Shown one piece after another: positions 25,262 through 33,847 of a DNA stretch of 64,000 nucleotides (the first letter of the stretch is position 1; each line of letters begins with the position of its first letter). Location of the stretch: NCBI GenBank assembly GCA_958295845.1, contig OY282376.1, positions 3,609,022 through 3,673,021 of the forward strand. Reading direction: 5' to 3'. The stretch comes from Caldilineaceae bacterium (lineage in GTDB: Bacteria; Chloroflexota; Anaerolineae; Caldilineales; Caldilineaceae). A program made the position numbers and the translations under genes. The notes beneath the pieces are model-generated. The model did not search any database and had not been told where the DNA came from. It was given only the letters and a program-made list of their open reading frames with translations.

Positions 25262-26899
25262 TTATGCCTGGCGCCCTGGGCCGGATACGATCCGGCCCGG
25301 CGTTGCCCCGGTGTGGGCGCCGTCTTTGTAGACTCGTTCGCCGTTGACCCAGACATCGCTTACGCCGACGGAGAGTTGGTGGGGGTCGGTGAATGTAGCC
25401 CGGTCGCCGACCGTCTCCGGGTCGAAGATCACCACGTCGGCGTAGAAGCCTTCGCGCAGCTGGCCGCGGTCACGCAGTCCGAGCCGGTCGCAGAGCGCGG
25501 ATGACATTTTTCGCACTGCGTCCTCCAGCGGTATGACCTTTTCTTCGCGCACGTACTTCCCCAGGACCCGGCTGTAGGTGCCGTAGGCGCGCGGGTGGTA
25601 GGGGCCGGTGGGGGCTGCCCAGGACGGGTCCATGCCGCCGGCGTCGGTGGAGATCATGATCCAGGGCTGCTGCAGCTGGCGGCGCAGGTTTTCTTCGCTC
25701 ATTACGAAATAGAAGGTGCTGATGCGCTGCTCTTCTGATGCCAGCAGGTCCATGGCCGCGTCCGGCCAGTCCACGCCCATTTCTGCCGCGATGTCTGAGA
25801 GCGTCTTGCCGACATACTGCTGGTTTTCCTGCTTCAGAAAGCCAACAGGCATTACGCCCTGCGGACCGACGAGGTCGGCCATTGCTTCCCAGTCGCCGGT
25901 TGGGTTCAGGGCCGCTTCCTTGATCTTGGCGCGCATGGCGCTGTCGCGAATGTTTTCGTACAGCTTATCGCCGGCTGCAGCCCATGGCGGCAGGACGGAG
26001 GTGAGCCCGGTGCCCGCGGCTGGGTAGGTGTACATGTCGGCGGTGACATCAGTGCCCTGTGAGCGGGCTTCAGCGATGCGCTCCATGGCTGAGGCCAGTT
26101 TGTGCCAGTTGCGGGTGCCGGCGGCCTTCAGGTGATATATCTCGACCGGGACATCGGCATTGCGGCCGATTGTCAGCGCTTCTTCGAGCCCTTCAAGAAA
26201 GGCATCGGCCTCGGAACGCAGGTGGGTGATGTAGATGCCGTTGTAAGGGCGGAAGGACCTGGCGATTTCAACGACTTCGTCCGTCGTAGCATAGCTGGAG
26301 GGAGGGTAGATCAACGCGAATGAGACACCGAAAGCACCGTCCTCCATTGCCTCGGCGGTTACCCGTTTCATCGTCGCCATCTCGTCGTCGGTTGGGGGGC
26401 GCATGTCCATTCCCATGGCGTATTTGCGAAGTGTGCCCCCGCCGAGAAAGGAACCGATATTGGGTGAAACTCCGTGAACGGTCATGGCCTCCAACCAGTC
26501 TCGAAAACGGCCCCAGGAGGCCATTCGGTCGGCCCAGGCGGGATCCAGCAGTTGCGTGAACTGATGGATGGGCAGTTCGGCGTTGATTCTGCCGCCTAAG
26601 GGGGCGGGCGTCCAGCCCTCGCCCATTACTTCGGTGGTGACGCCCTGGGCGATCTTGGATACGCTGCGGCCGTCCACCATGAGCGACAGGATGGAGTGGC
26701 TGAGAATGTCGACGAATCCGGGACAGACAACGTGTCCGCCGGCGTCGACGACTTGGGCGCAGTTCTCGGTTGGTATGGAGCCTGGCGGCGCGACGGCCGA
26801 GATGCGATCATCTGCCAGGGCGATGTCCCCGTAGCGCCAGGGTGAGCCGGAGCCGTCGACGATGCGTGCATTGCGAATGAGCGTGGTTTGATCAGGCAT
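25262..26899 (-). CDS. N-acyl-D-amino-acid deacylase / D-aminoacylase family amidohydrolase
   Basis: 545 residues, near the family's usual length. The N-terminal beta-sandwich leads into PGFVDILSHSI, then the QGVTTEVMGEGWTPAP block, the ITHLRSEADAFLEGL metal-site helix, IYHLKAAG, and the late STDAGG. Where most members have HxH, this one has Leu66-Ser67-His68, so one canonical metal ligand is absent; the Cys ligand position is also Glu/Gly-rich. It may be a subgroup with altered metal use. The enzyme would release acyl groups from D-amino acids or related amides. Confidence 0.85.
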   Translation of the reverse strand: MPDQTTLIRNARIVDGSGSPWRYGDIALADDRISAVAPPGSIPTENCAQVVDAGGHVVCPGFVDILSHSILSLMVDGRSVSKIAQGVTTEVMGEGWTPAPLGGRINAELPIHQFTQLLDPAWADRMASWGRFRDWLEAMTVHGVSPNIGSFLGGGTLRKYAMGMDMRPPTDDEMATMKRVTAEAMEDGAFGVSFALIYPPSSYATTDEVVEIARSFRPYNGIYITHLRSEADAFLEGLEEALTIGRNADVPVEIYHLKAAGTRNWHKLASAMERIAEARSQGTDVTADMYTYPAAGTGLTSVLPPWAAAGDKLYENIRDSAMRAKIKEAALNPTGDWEAMADLVGPQGVMPVGFLKQENQQYVGKTLSDIAAEMGVDWPDAAMDLLASEEQRISTFYFVMSEENLRRQLQQPWIMISTDAGGMDPSWAAPTGPYHPRAYGTYSRVLGKYVREEKVIPLEDAVRKMSSALCDRLGLRDRGQLREGFYADVVIFDPETVGDRATFTDPHQLSVGVSDVWVNGERVYKDGAHTGATPGRIVSGPGRQA

Positions 26900-27009
26900 G
26901 TGAGTTAGCTTTGATTTGCGAAGTAAGGGGTTGCTTGTCTATGGAAATGGTACTCGACGCCAGTAGATGCGTCAAGACGCCAGGCGTAGTGGGGGCGTCC
27001 CAGGTTGGA

Positions 27010-27132
27010 GGCGGGGACAGTCTGGCGGGAAGATATTGCAGGCTCCTGGAGAGATGCAGGGCAGGCGCCAAGCCGGATTTGCCGGGGGGTTTGTTGATGT
27101 AGGGGATTCGGGCAGGCACAAGGCCTGCCCCT
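27010..27132 (+). repeat. Repeat flank plus ACAAG hairpin
   Basis: The hairpin GGGCAGGC-ACAAG-GCCTGCCC lies at 27110-27130. The preceding 100 bases (GGCTCCTGGAGAGATGCAGG, CGGGGGGTTTGTTGATG) resemble 52800-52905, which also ends in an ACAAG hairpin, showing a longer repeat unit upstream of the hairpin. Confidence 0.8.
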
Positions 27133-27149
27133 ACTGGACCGGTTGGGGG

Positions 27150-27353
27150 GTGTACAGTTGGCTAGACGTGTTGCTGGGGAAGATCGAGCTCGGTGGCTAG
27201 TAAAGGCGGGGCGCCCAAATGCAAGGAGAGAGTGAAGAGGAGAGAGGAGAGAGTGACACCGATTCGGCTGACGGAGATTGGGACCGGAACTGGTCGAGAC
27301 TTGGCTGCAACGGGAGGTATACGAGAGGTCGGCCCCCCTATTGGGATGCACCC
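27150..27353 (+). repeat. Dispersed repeat element, copy 2 (junction deleted)
   Basis: TTGGCTAGAC at 27158-27167, 48 bases after the hairpin start. The copy keeps the flanks and the purine-rich run but joins GGCGGGGCG directly to CCCAAATG, losing about 47 bases that in other copies form the inside of the three-way junction. It ends at TTGGGATG (27341). Confidence 0.85.
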
Positions 27354-27387
27354 TGTTGAGAAACGTAGTAGACTCGAAATCACGATA

Positions 27388-27396
27388 TGATATAAT
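27388..27396 (+). promoter_or_regulatory. Predicted extended -10 promoter for the subtilase
   Basis: TGATATAAT, a perfect TATAAT (27391-27396) with the extended TG. No good -35 is visible. The -10 is 50 bases after TTGGGA of the repeat element, as in copies 1 and 3. Confidence 0.6.
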
Positions 27397-27517
27397 CGTT
27401 GGGGCCTGCGGAACAGCGCTGAAGCGTTCATCAGCTTGTCAGAGGCATGAGCCCAGAGCTAGCATATTTAAACATTCGGACTTGCGGAGATATTCGGCAC
27501 TTCTTTGCTGCTTTTCT

Positions 27518-28984
27518 ATGGTTACAACCTCTTTCAATCGTGCAGTTCTCATTTCCCTCTGCCTCATTTTCCTACTCGCTTTACTTTCTTCTTGTTCGGG
27601 CAGATTGCGGTCCCCAAGACTGATAGGAAGAAAGGAAACCTACGCGACAGGGCGCATTCTCATCAAGTTTAATGCTGGCTCTTCGTCCGTTTCGATGACG
27701 GAGACGGCCAGAAAGTTTGATCTGCGGCCCTCCTCAGTTTCCTGTGGCTCGGTTCATATACACAGTGTGCGGCCGGGGACGGAGGTGGAGGCGGCGGAGG
27801 TCTTCATGCTGGATCCAGCGGTGGAATACGCTGAACCGGACTACTTAATTTTCGCTGCCTCAGCTGAAGAGATTGCCGACGTAAAGAGACGGGGTTTAGG
27901 CGACCGCGGCGGTCTGTCTGGCGTCAAGCAGTCGTCGATGGAGGTAGAGGACGAAGCGGGAACGCCCAACGATCCTTTCTACGACAGACAGTGGGGGCTG
28001 GCCACGATCGAAGCTGAAGCGGCCTGGAAGTTTTCCACAGGGAGCAATGTAACTATCGCGGTGATCGATTCAGGTGTGGACCTGGACCATCCGGAGCTGG
28101 CAGGGCGGATCGTGGAGGGATACGATTTTGTCAACGAAGACACCGTAGCGGACGATGACTACGGACACGGAACTCTGGTGGCCGGCGTCGCGGCGGCCGC
28201 TGCCCATAACGATCAGGGAATCGCGGGCGTGGCTTGGAACGCCAAGATCCTGCCGGTGAAAGTTCTGGACAGCCAGGGGCAGGGCGTGAGCAGCAACCTT
28301 ACCTGTGCCCTCTATTGGGTTGCGGATAAAGGCGCAGACGTCATCAACATCAGTATCATCAGTTTTGGCCCGTCATTTGGAATGCAGAGCGCGGTTAACC
28401 ACGTCGCGAATGAGGGGGCTCTGGTTTTCTCGGCGTCCGGGAACCTGTTTGAACAGGGTAATCCCGTCACTTATCCGGCCGCGCTGGATAACGTAATTGC
28501 TGTGGGCGCGACTGACGAAGACGATGCCCACGCCTGGTTCTCAAGCGCGGGCACCTTTGTCGATGTCACGGCGCCTGGGGTAGGCGTCTACAGCCCATTT
28601 CCCCCGTCGCATACCGAGTATCGATCGGTGAATGGAACGAGCCTGGCGACGCCTCACGTCGTGGGACTGGCTGCTCTGGTCCTGTCTGCCGCTCCGGGCT
28701 TGTCCTCTGAAGAGGTGGAAACGGTGATTGAGCAGAGTGCGGTCGACCTGGGTGAAACAGGCAGGGACGACAAATTCGGCCACGGGAGAATCGACGCTAC
28801 GGCGGCGATGTCGCTTACCATATCTTCTTTGCCCGTGCACCTGATGCTGCCGAGTGTGAATTCGCCGGTACCGACGGTTACACCGACAGCGACCCCGTCG
28901 CCCACGCCAGATGGAACACCGAATCCCACTCCGACCCCGAGCCCAACTCCAACTCAGACTTCAACTCCAACTCCAAGCCAGTAG
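27518..28984 (+). CDS. Subtilisin-like serine protease, lipoprotein (S8 family)
   Basis: 488 residues from the ATG at 27518, chosen because it begins a lipoprotein signal (FLLALLSSC, Cys26). The propeptide-like region runs to about residue 145, followed by the S8 domain with Asp184 (VIDSGVDLDHP), His217 (DYGHGTLVAG), oxyanion Asn309 (SASGN) and Ser375 (NGTSLATPHV). The C-terminus is a Pro-Thr-Ser tail of about 35 residues, likely a wall- or surface-spanning linker or glycosylation region. No ribosome site is seen. It would be an exported, membrane-anchored protease. Confidence 0.93.
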   Translation: MVTTSFNRAVLISLCLIFLLALLSSCSGRLRSPRLIGRKETYATGRILIKFNAGSSSVSMTETARKFDLRPSSVSCGSVHIHSVRPGTEVEAAEVFMLDPAVEYAEPDYLIFAASAEEIADVKRRGLGDRGGLSGVKQSSMEVEDEAGTPNDPFYDRQWGLATIEAEAAWKFSTGSNVTIAVIDSGVDLDHPELAGRIVEGYDFVNEDTVADDDYGHGTLVAGVAAAAAHNDQGIAGVAWNAKILPVKVLDSQGQGVSSNLTCALYWVADKGADVINISIISFGPSFGMQSAVNHVANEGALVFSASGNLFEQGNPVTYPAALDNVIAVGATDEDDAHAWFSSAGTFVDVTAPGVGVYSPFPPSHTEYRSVNGTSLATPHVVGLAALVLSAAPGLSSEEVETVIEQSAVDLGETGRDDKFGHGRIDATAAMSLTISSLPVHLMLPSVNSPVPTVTPTATPSPTPDGTPNPTPTPSPTPTQTSTPTPSQ

Positions 28985-29018
28985 CTGTTTCCTACATTGC
29001 CAGCAGTGTAGGAAACAG
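28985..29018. terminator. Perfect 12-bp hairpin at a convergent gene junction
   Basis: CTGTTTCCTACA (28985-28996) pairs with TGTAGGAAACAG (29007-29018) around a 10-base loop, starting one base after the subtilase stop. It lacks a T-run; position and symmetry suggest termination or 3'-end protection for both converging genes. Confidence 0.6.
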
Positions 29019-29095
29019 AGTGGCTAACATTGTGGCCAATAGTGTGAATCGCAGCGGGCACGGGGACAGCTCGAGTCGCTCGAGTTCAATTGCTG

Positions 29096-30370
29096 CTATA
29101 CGCCATGGCGCCGCAGGAACCGATACATTCGCTCCAAGGCCATTTCGAGTTTTGGCATTTCGACGGGGTAGGCGCAGCGCACGTGGCCCTCGCCGCCGGC
29201 GCCGAATCCGCTGCCGGGAATCACGGCAACCCGCTCTTCGTGCAGGAGCTTGTCGGCAAACTCAAACTCGTCCATGCCGGTGCGCTGAACGCTGGGGAAT
29301 GCGTAAAAGGCGCCTTTTGGCTCAAAGCAGTCCAGGCCGATCTCGTTGAGGCCGTCGACGAGGAAACGGCGGCGTTCGCCGTAGCTGGCTACCATTTCCT
29401 GCACGGCGGCCTCTGCGGAGGGGTCGGTCAAGGCCCGCAACGCGGCGGCCTGGCCACCTGAGGGGGCCGACATGATCAGGTATTGGTGGATACGGCGCAT
29501 GGCGGCCAGCAGTTCCGCCGGACCTGCGGCATAGCCAATGCGCCAGCCCGTCATGGCGTAGTCTTTGCTCATGCCGCCGAGATGGATGGTCCGTTCGGCC
29601 ATTCCAGGCAGGGCGGCGAACATGACGTGCTGGTGGTCATCGTAGACGAGGCGATCGTAGATTTCGTCGGAGATGACGATCAGGTCGTGCTTTTCGGCTA
29701 CCTGCGCGATGGCGGAGAGTTCTTCGCGATTCATAACGGCGCCGGTTGGATTGCAGGGATATCCGATGAGGAGAATCTTGGTGCGCGGGGTTATCGCTTC
29801 CTCGAGTTGCCCTGGCGTCAGGACAAAGTTGTTGGCGGCGTAGGTGGGAACGTCGACGACGGTGCCTCCGGCCAGGATCACATCTGCGGTGTAAGAGACG
29901 AAGCAGGGCTGCGGAACCAGCACTTCGTCGCCTGGGTCGAGCAACGCCTGCATTGCCAAGTACATCGCCTCGCTGACGCCGACGGTGATAAGTACTTCGG
30001 TACTGGCATCATATAGGGGCGCGGCGTAGAGGTTCGTCAGCATTTCTGCAACGGCTTGGCGCAGCTCCAGCGTTCCTGCGTTGGAGGTATAGGAGGTGTT
30101 GCCCTGTTGGAGGCTGTCCGACCCGGCATTGAGAACCGGCTTGGGCGTTACGTAGTCGGGCTCGCCGATTCCCAGGCTGATCACGTCATCCATGGTGGTA
30201 GCGAGGTCGAAATAGCGCCGAATCGGGGAGGGCGGTACGAGCTGGACGCGGCTGCTCAGTCTGCTCTCCAGTGATCGCCGCAGGCCGGTGGATTGGTTGC
30301 TTTTGTCGTCGCCCGTGTTGGGCTTTAGCGCGGTCGGCGCTTCAGGAGAATTCATAATCATTGTATTCAT
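29096..30370 (-). CDS. Class I/II PLP aminotransferase
   Basis: 424 residues with an unusually polar N-terminal extension of about 45 residues before the homologous region (RRYFDLATTMDDVISLGIGEPD). The PLP Lys is in LGGMSKDYAMTGWRIGYAAG; SYPCNPTGA-like GYPCNPTGAVM and SDEIYDRLVYDD are standard. Closest pattern is to aspartate/alanine or LL-diaminopimelate-type aminotransferases. Specificity cannot be read. The 250 bases upstream hold no further gene. Confidence 0.92.
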   Translation of the reverse strand: MNTMIMNSPEAPTALKPNTGDDKSNQSTGLRRSLESRLSSRVQLVPPSPIRRYFDLATTMDDVISLGIGEPDYVTPKPVLNAGSDSLQQGNTSYTSNAGTLELRQAVAEMLTNLYAAPLYDASTEVLITVGVSEAMYLAMQALLDPGDEVLVPQPCFVSYTADVILAGGTVVDVPTYAANNFVLTPGQLEEAITPRTKILLIGYPCNPTGAVMNREELSAIAQVAEKHDLIVISDEIYDRLVYDDHQHVMFAALPGMAERTIHLGGMSKDYAMTGWRIGYAAGPAELLAAMRRIHQYLIMSAPSGGQAAALRALTDPSAEAAVQEMVASYGERRRFLVDGLNEIGLDCFEPKGAFYAFPSVQRTGMDEFEFADKLLHEERVAVIPGSGFGAGGEGHVRCAYPVEMPKLEMALERMYRFLRRHGV

Positions 30371-30620
30371 TTCTAGTTGATCTCATCCGGTCGGAACCGA
30401 TAAATGTATTGCCTGGACTGTATCTTTGGGAAGTTGGACGTTCAGGATTTGAGATAGAAGCCTTTGCAGCCGATTCCACAACGGTCAGCGACTTAACTGA
30501 GCCGTTGCCGGCCAGGTGCACCGGCTGCGCCCAGAGCAGACGCCCATGCGGTTGACCTTCGGTAGCATCTGTTGGTCAACACAGAATATCTATTTTCATT
30601 GCCAAATAGGAAGATTTCGG

Positions 30621-32108
30621 TCACAGTTCCGGTCTCCGCAGACGCCAATTGGTACTCTGTTCATAAGCGTAGGCTGTCCGCAATATTTTTTCTTCGCCCA
30701 GCGAAGGCCCCAGGAGCTGGAGGCCGATCGGGAGTCCGTCAGAATCGAATCCACAGGGGATACTGATCCCACACAGACCGGCCAGGTTGGCGCTGGTCGT
30801 GAAAATATCGGTCAAGATCATCGCGAGCGGGTCGTCCACTTTTTCGCCGATGCGAAATGCGGTGGTCGGCGAGGTTGGTGACAGTACGACATCAACGTCG
30901 GCAAAGGCGCGGTCGAAGTCCTGCTTGATCAGCGTGCGGACTTGCTGGGCTTTGAGATAGTAGGCGTCATAGTAGCCGGCGCTGAGGGCATAGGTTCCCA
31001 GCATGATGCGGCGTTTCACCTCGGGGCCGAAGCCGGCGCCACGCGTCTGGCGGAAGTGGTCAAATATGGTATCGCCGTCGATGCTTAGGCCATAGCGGAT
31101 GCCGTCAAAGCGGGCAAGGTTGGCGCTGGCCTCGGCGGTAACGACCAGATAGTAGACGGGCAGGGCCAGCTCGGTGTTGGGCAGGTTGATGGGGACGATT
31201 TCTGCTCCGAGGGATGCGATTTGCTCAATGGCAGTACGAACCGCTGCCTCCACCTCGGGCTGGATGCCTTCGACGAAATACTCTTTGGGAATGCCGATCC
31301 GCATCCCAGTAATCTCGCCGGTCAAGGCGGCAGAAAGGTCCGGCACGTCCACCGGCATGGTTGTGCTGTCTTGCGGGTCCACGCCAGCGATAATTTCAAG
31401 CAGCAGCGCGGCATCAGCGACTGTCTTGGTGATAGGCCCGATCTGGTCGAGGCTGCTGCCGTAGGCGATAAGGCCATAGCGGCTGACGCGGCCGTAGGAG
31501 GGTTTCAGTCCAACGATACCGCAGAAGGCGGCGGGCTGTCGAACGCTACCGCCGGTGTCAGTACCGAGGGCAGCCGGCGCCTCATCTGCGGCCACCGCGG
31601 CGGCGGAACCGCCGCTGCTGCCGCCTGGCACGCGTTCAAGGTCCCATGGATTGCGGGTGGGGCCATAGCCGCTGTTCTCCGTGCTGGATCCCATTGCGAA
31701 CTCGTCGGTGTTGGTTTTGCCCAGTATTATCGCCCCGGCCGCTTTCAGCTTCTGCACGGCGGTGGCGGAATAGGGCGGAACAAAGCCTTCCAGAATGCGG
31801 CTGCCGGCGGTCGTTTCGATCCCATTGGTCATGAGCACGTCTTTGATGGCCAGCGGGATGCCCAAGAGTGGGCGGGCGTCGCCGTCGGCGCGGGCGCGGT
31901 CAGCCATTGCAGCTGCTTCGAGCGCGTCAGTCGGACTTGTACGCAGAAAGGCATGCAGGGCACCGTCTACCCGCTCGATCTGATCCAGGCATGCTCTCGT
32001 CAGGTCGACCGAGGTAAATTGTCCAGCCGCCAAACCAGCATGGGCTTCAGCAACGCCAACCGAGGTCAAGGGCTTTTTCGAATTCTGACCGCCCATCATT
32101 CTTGCCAT
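30621..32108 (-). CDS. gatA: Asp-tRNA(Asn)/Glu-tRNA(Gln) amidotransferase subunit A
   Basis: 495 residues. The amidase-signature triad is complete: Lys89 (LAIKDVLM), cis-Ser164 ([10 protein letters not shown]) and nucleophile Ser188 ([14 protein letters not shown]). GatA hydrolyses glutamine and passes ammonia to GatB for transamidation of mischarged tRNA. The [20 protein letters not shown] block separates it from general amidases. It follows gatC by 66 bases; gatB is not in the window. Three close in-frame ATGs (32108, 32099, 32096) leave the exact start open. Confidence 0.96.
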   Translation of the reverse strand: MARMMGGQNSKKPLTSVGVAEAHAGLAAGQFTSVDLTRACLDQIERVDGALHAFLRTSPTDALEAAAMADRARADGDARPLLGIPLAIKDVLMTNGIETTAGSRILEGFVPPYSATAVQKLKAAGAIILGKTNTDEFAMGSSTENSGYGPTRNPWDLERVPGGSSGGSAAAVAADEAPAALGTDTGGSVRQPAAFCGIVGLKPSYGRVSRYGLIAYGSSLDQIGPITKTVADAALLLEIIAGVDPQDSTTMPVDVPDLSAALTGEITGMRIGIPKEYFVEGIQPEVEAAVRTAIEQIASLGAEIVPINLPNTELALPVYYLVVTAEASANLARFDGIRYGLSIDGDTIFDHFRQTRGAGFGPEVKRRIMLGTYALSAGYYDAYYLKAQQVRTLIKQDFDRAFADVDVVLSPTSPTTAFRIGEKVDDPLAMILTDIFTTSANLAGLCGISIPCGFDSDGLPIGLQLLGPSLGEEKILRTAYAYEQSTNWRLRRPEL

Positions 32109-32174
32109 CCTGCTGGTTGGAAGCGGGCATAGTTCTGCTCTGCAACCATGAAGCTATCCTATTTATTTTCTTTG

Positions 32175-32474
32175 CTACGCCCCAGGGTCGTCGAAGACGG
32201 CGATGACTCTGAAGTAGCCGTCATCGGCATCGGGGGCATTGTTGACCGCCTGCGAGTTTGACAGGCATTCGTGCGACTCGTCATCCGCGAGCACATTGGT
32301 GAGCGGAAGGACCCGAGGCGTCGGGGGCACTGCGCTTGTATCGACTGACTGGACCTGCTGAGCGTAGGTCAGAATCTGCCCGAGCTGACCGGCAAATTCG
32401 TCCAGTTCGGCGTCACTCAGCTGTAGTTTGGCGAGTTCAGCGACGTGTTGGACCTCTTCTCTTGTCAGTTTCAC
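32175..32474 (-). CDS. gatC: Asp/Glu-tRNA amidotransferase subunit C
   Basis: 99 residues from a GTG at 32474, preceded by GAGGA six bases upstream. KLTREEVQHVAELAKLQLSD is the GatC N-terminal helix and DDGYFRVIAVFD the C-terminal strand that clamps GatA. GatC stabilises the GatCAB complex. A 230-base leader with an attenuator-like set of hairpins lies between its promoter and start. Confidence 0.94.
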   Translation of the reverse strand: MKLTREEVQHVAELAKLQLSDAELDEFAGQLGQILTYAQQVQSVDTSAVPPTPRVLPLTNVLADDESHECLSNSQAVNNAPDADDGYFRVIAVFDDPGA

Positions 32475-32514
32475 ATCGTCCTCTTCATGGGAAAGTGAAG
32501 ATAGTTTTGTCCAC

Positions 32515-32545
32515 AAAAAAGCACCGTGGTCTTGGCCCACGGCGC
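32515..32545 (-). terminator. Intrinsic terminator in the gatC leader
   Basis: On the minus strand GCGCCGTGG (32545-32537), seven-base loop, CCACGGTGC (32529-32521), one G-U in nine pairs, followed directly by six T (32520-32515). It lies 41 bases before the gatC GTG, so readthrough is required for expression. Confidence 0.8.
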
Positions 32546-32594
32546 ATCCCCTCATTTCCTCAGCGCCGTGACTCCTTGTCGGTGCCTACGGCGC
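32537..32594 (-). promoter_or_regulatory. Mutually exclusive hairpins (anti-terminator) of the gatC leader
   Basis: Segment 1 GCGCCGT (32594-32588), segment 2 ACGGCGC (32569-32563) and segment 3 GCGCCGT (within 32545-32537). Segment 2 can pair fully with 1 or with 3, while 3 is needed for the terminator with 4. This is the 1:2/2:3/3:4 layout of transcription attenuators. Confidence 0.65.
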
Positions 32595-32614
32595 AGTGTA
32601 AACAGCGTTACCCG

Positions 32615-32704
32615 CTACCGCAGCACGCGCGGTGCTGCGCCTGCTGCTGCATTATTGGTGACTGTGTGAGAATGGTCCATCTGGCTGGGAAACTCAGATT
32701 GCAT
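32615..32704 (-). CDS. Possible leader peptide of gatCA, 29 residues
   Basis: ATG at 32704 lies where the transcript would start, so it would be leaderless. The frame reads MQSEFPSQMDH, later Thr-Asn-Asn-Ala-Ala-Ala, and stops with TAG at 32615. Two adjacent Asn codons (32651-32656) and two Gln codons are notable because GatCAB makes Asn-tRNA or Gln-tRNA. However, the Asn codons are about 60 bases upstream of segment 1, far for classical ribosome-stalling control. A hairpin GCAGCAC-5-GTGCTGC (32620-32638) overlaps its end. Confidence 0.3.
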   Translation of the reverse strand: MQSEFPSQMDHSHTVTNNAAAGAAPRVLR

Positions 32705-32710
32705 AGCTTA

Positions 32711-32739
32711 AGGATAGTCGGTGCGGCTGAATTTGTCAA
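32711..32739 (-). promoter_or_regulatory. Predicted gatCA promoter
   Basis: Minus-strand TTGACA (32739-32734), 17-base spacer, TATCCT (32716-32711). Back-to-back with the promoter of the acetyltransferase gene. Confidence 0.75.
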
Positions 32740-32768
32740 ATATTGGTATTACAGGCTCTTTGAGGCAA

Positions 32769-32797
32769 TTGACAGAGAGGAACCGGCGGGGTACAAC
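32769..32797 (+). promoter_or_regulatory. Predicted promoter for the AAC(3)-like gene
   Basis: TTGACA (32769-32774), 17-base spacer, TACAAC (32792-32797). The transcript would carry the heptamer array in its 5' leader. Confidence 0.6.
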
Positions 32798-32818
32798 AGA
32801 CGGACGCGGGGAAGCTGA

Positions 32819-32884
32819 GGCTGGCGGTTAGCGGCTGGCGGTTAGCGGCTGACAGTTAGCGGCTGACAGTTAGCGGCTGACTAT
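32819..32884 (+). repeat. Heptamer-based tandem repeat in a 5' leader
   Basis: Four 14-base units: GGCTGGCGGTTAGC twice (32819-32846) then GGCTGACAGTTAGC twice (32847-32874), and a partial fifth. Each unit is two related heptamers. It ends about 14 bases before the ATG at 32898, next to the ribosome site TTGGAGG. Confidence 0.9.
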
Positions 32885-32897
32885 TGGAGGACTACTC

Positions 32898-33749
32898 ATG
32901 ACAGTTTCGCAGACGCGGGAGCAGATTAGTGAGGCATTGCAGGCGCTCGGTCTGCCTGGCGGCGCCGTCGTTTTCGTGCATAGCTCGATGAGCAGTATTG
33001 GATACGTAGGGGGAGGCGCCAAGGCCTTGGTCGATGCGTTCCTGCAAGTACTCGACCCGGCGGGTACGTTGGTCGTGCCAACGTTCACCTTTTCGCATTC
33101 ACAAGGAGGGAAAGCCGTATTCGACCCGACCAACGATCCTTCAGAGATGGGCCGCTTCACTGAGGAGACCAGGACACGACCGGGCGCACGCAGGAGTAGC
33201 CATTTGCTCCACTCCGTGGCTGCTCTGGGGGGGCGGGCAGAAGAGATTGCCCTCAATCACGGGCCCTCGGCATGGGCAGCCGATGGTCCGTTCTGGAAGC
33301 TGTATGAGGCCGACGCTCACATTCTCCTGCTGGGGGTGCCGTACCTGCGATGTACGTTCTTCCACCTGTTGGAACAGCTCGTGCAGGTCCCGTACCGACA
33401 GTGGCGGGAAGTAGAGGCACTTGTTCAGGGCGCTGAGGGTTCGCCGCGGCCGCTGCCTACTATGGTCTATGGCCCTAAGCCAGGCTTTGCGGGCAACGAC
33501 TTGAACAAGCTTGGTCTATTGCTCGAAGAAAGAGGCCTTGTCCAGATTGGGCAGGTGGGCAACGCAGTAGCGCGGCTGTTTCGCGCACGGGATGCACTTG
33601 AAGTTGGCTTGGCGCAGTACCGGGTGGATCCTTTACTCTTCTTAATGACCGGAGAGCGCTGCACGCCGCTTCCCGACGGCGTTCTGACGGATGAGCTGAA
33701 CAACGAGAAGTCGGTGCTAGACCCGGCGCACATTTACCGAAGGCGGTGA
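32898..33749 (+). CDS. AAC(3)-family acetyltransferase (aminoglycoside N3-acetyltransferase-like)
   Basis: 283 residues. VVFVHSSMSSIGYVGGGA with VDAFLQVLDPAGTLVVPTFT is the family's N-terminal block; DPTNDPSEMGRFTE and RSSHLLHSVAALG follow, and ILLLGVPYLRCTFFHLLEQ holds the His/Glu of the active region. The family includes resistance enzymes and environmental homologues such as YokD and FrbF acting on other amines. Chromosomal setting away from resistance genes points to a metabolic role. GGAGG lies before the start, directly after the heptamer array. Confidence 0.9.
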   Translation: MTVSQTREQISEALQALGLPGGAVVFVHSSMSSIGYVGGGAKALVDAFLQVLDPAGTLVVPTFTFSHSQGGKAVFDPTNDPSEMGRFTEETRTRPGARRSSHLLHSVAALGGRAEEIALNHGPSAWAADGPFWKLYEADAHILLLGVPYLRCTFFHLLEQLVQVPYRQWREVEALVQGAEGSPRPLPTMVYGPKPGFAGNDLNKLGLLLEERGLVQIGQVGNAVARLFRARDALEVGLAQYRVDPLLFLMTGERCTPLPDGVLTDELNNEKSVLDPAHIYRRR

Positions 33750-33847
33750 AGTGAGAGGGAAGTGGTCTCCGTTGTAAATCTGCGTGGGTTCGCGGGAGGC
33801 GCTGCACCGCGGCCGGTTACGGGGGATCCGCCGTTTAAGGGGACACA

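Noticed and set aside
28985..29018. Insertion-sequence terminal repeat
   Set aside because: The inverted repeat has no transposase or second end nearby and sits exactly at a convergent stop, fitting a 3'-end hairpin.
32475..32740. T-box riboswitch before gatC
   Set aside because: The conserved T-box core (NAGGGTGGNACCGCG-like) and stem I features are absent; the three-hairpin attenuator model fits better.
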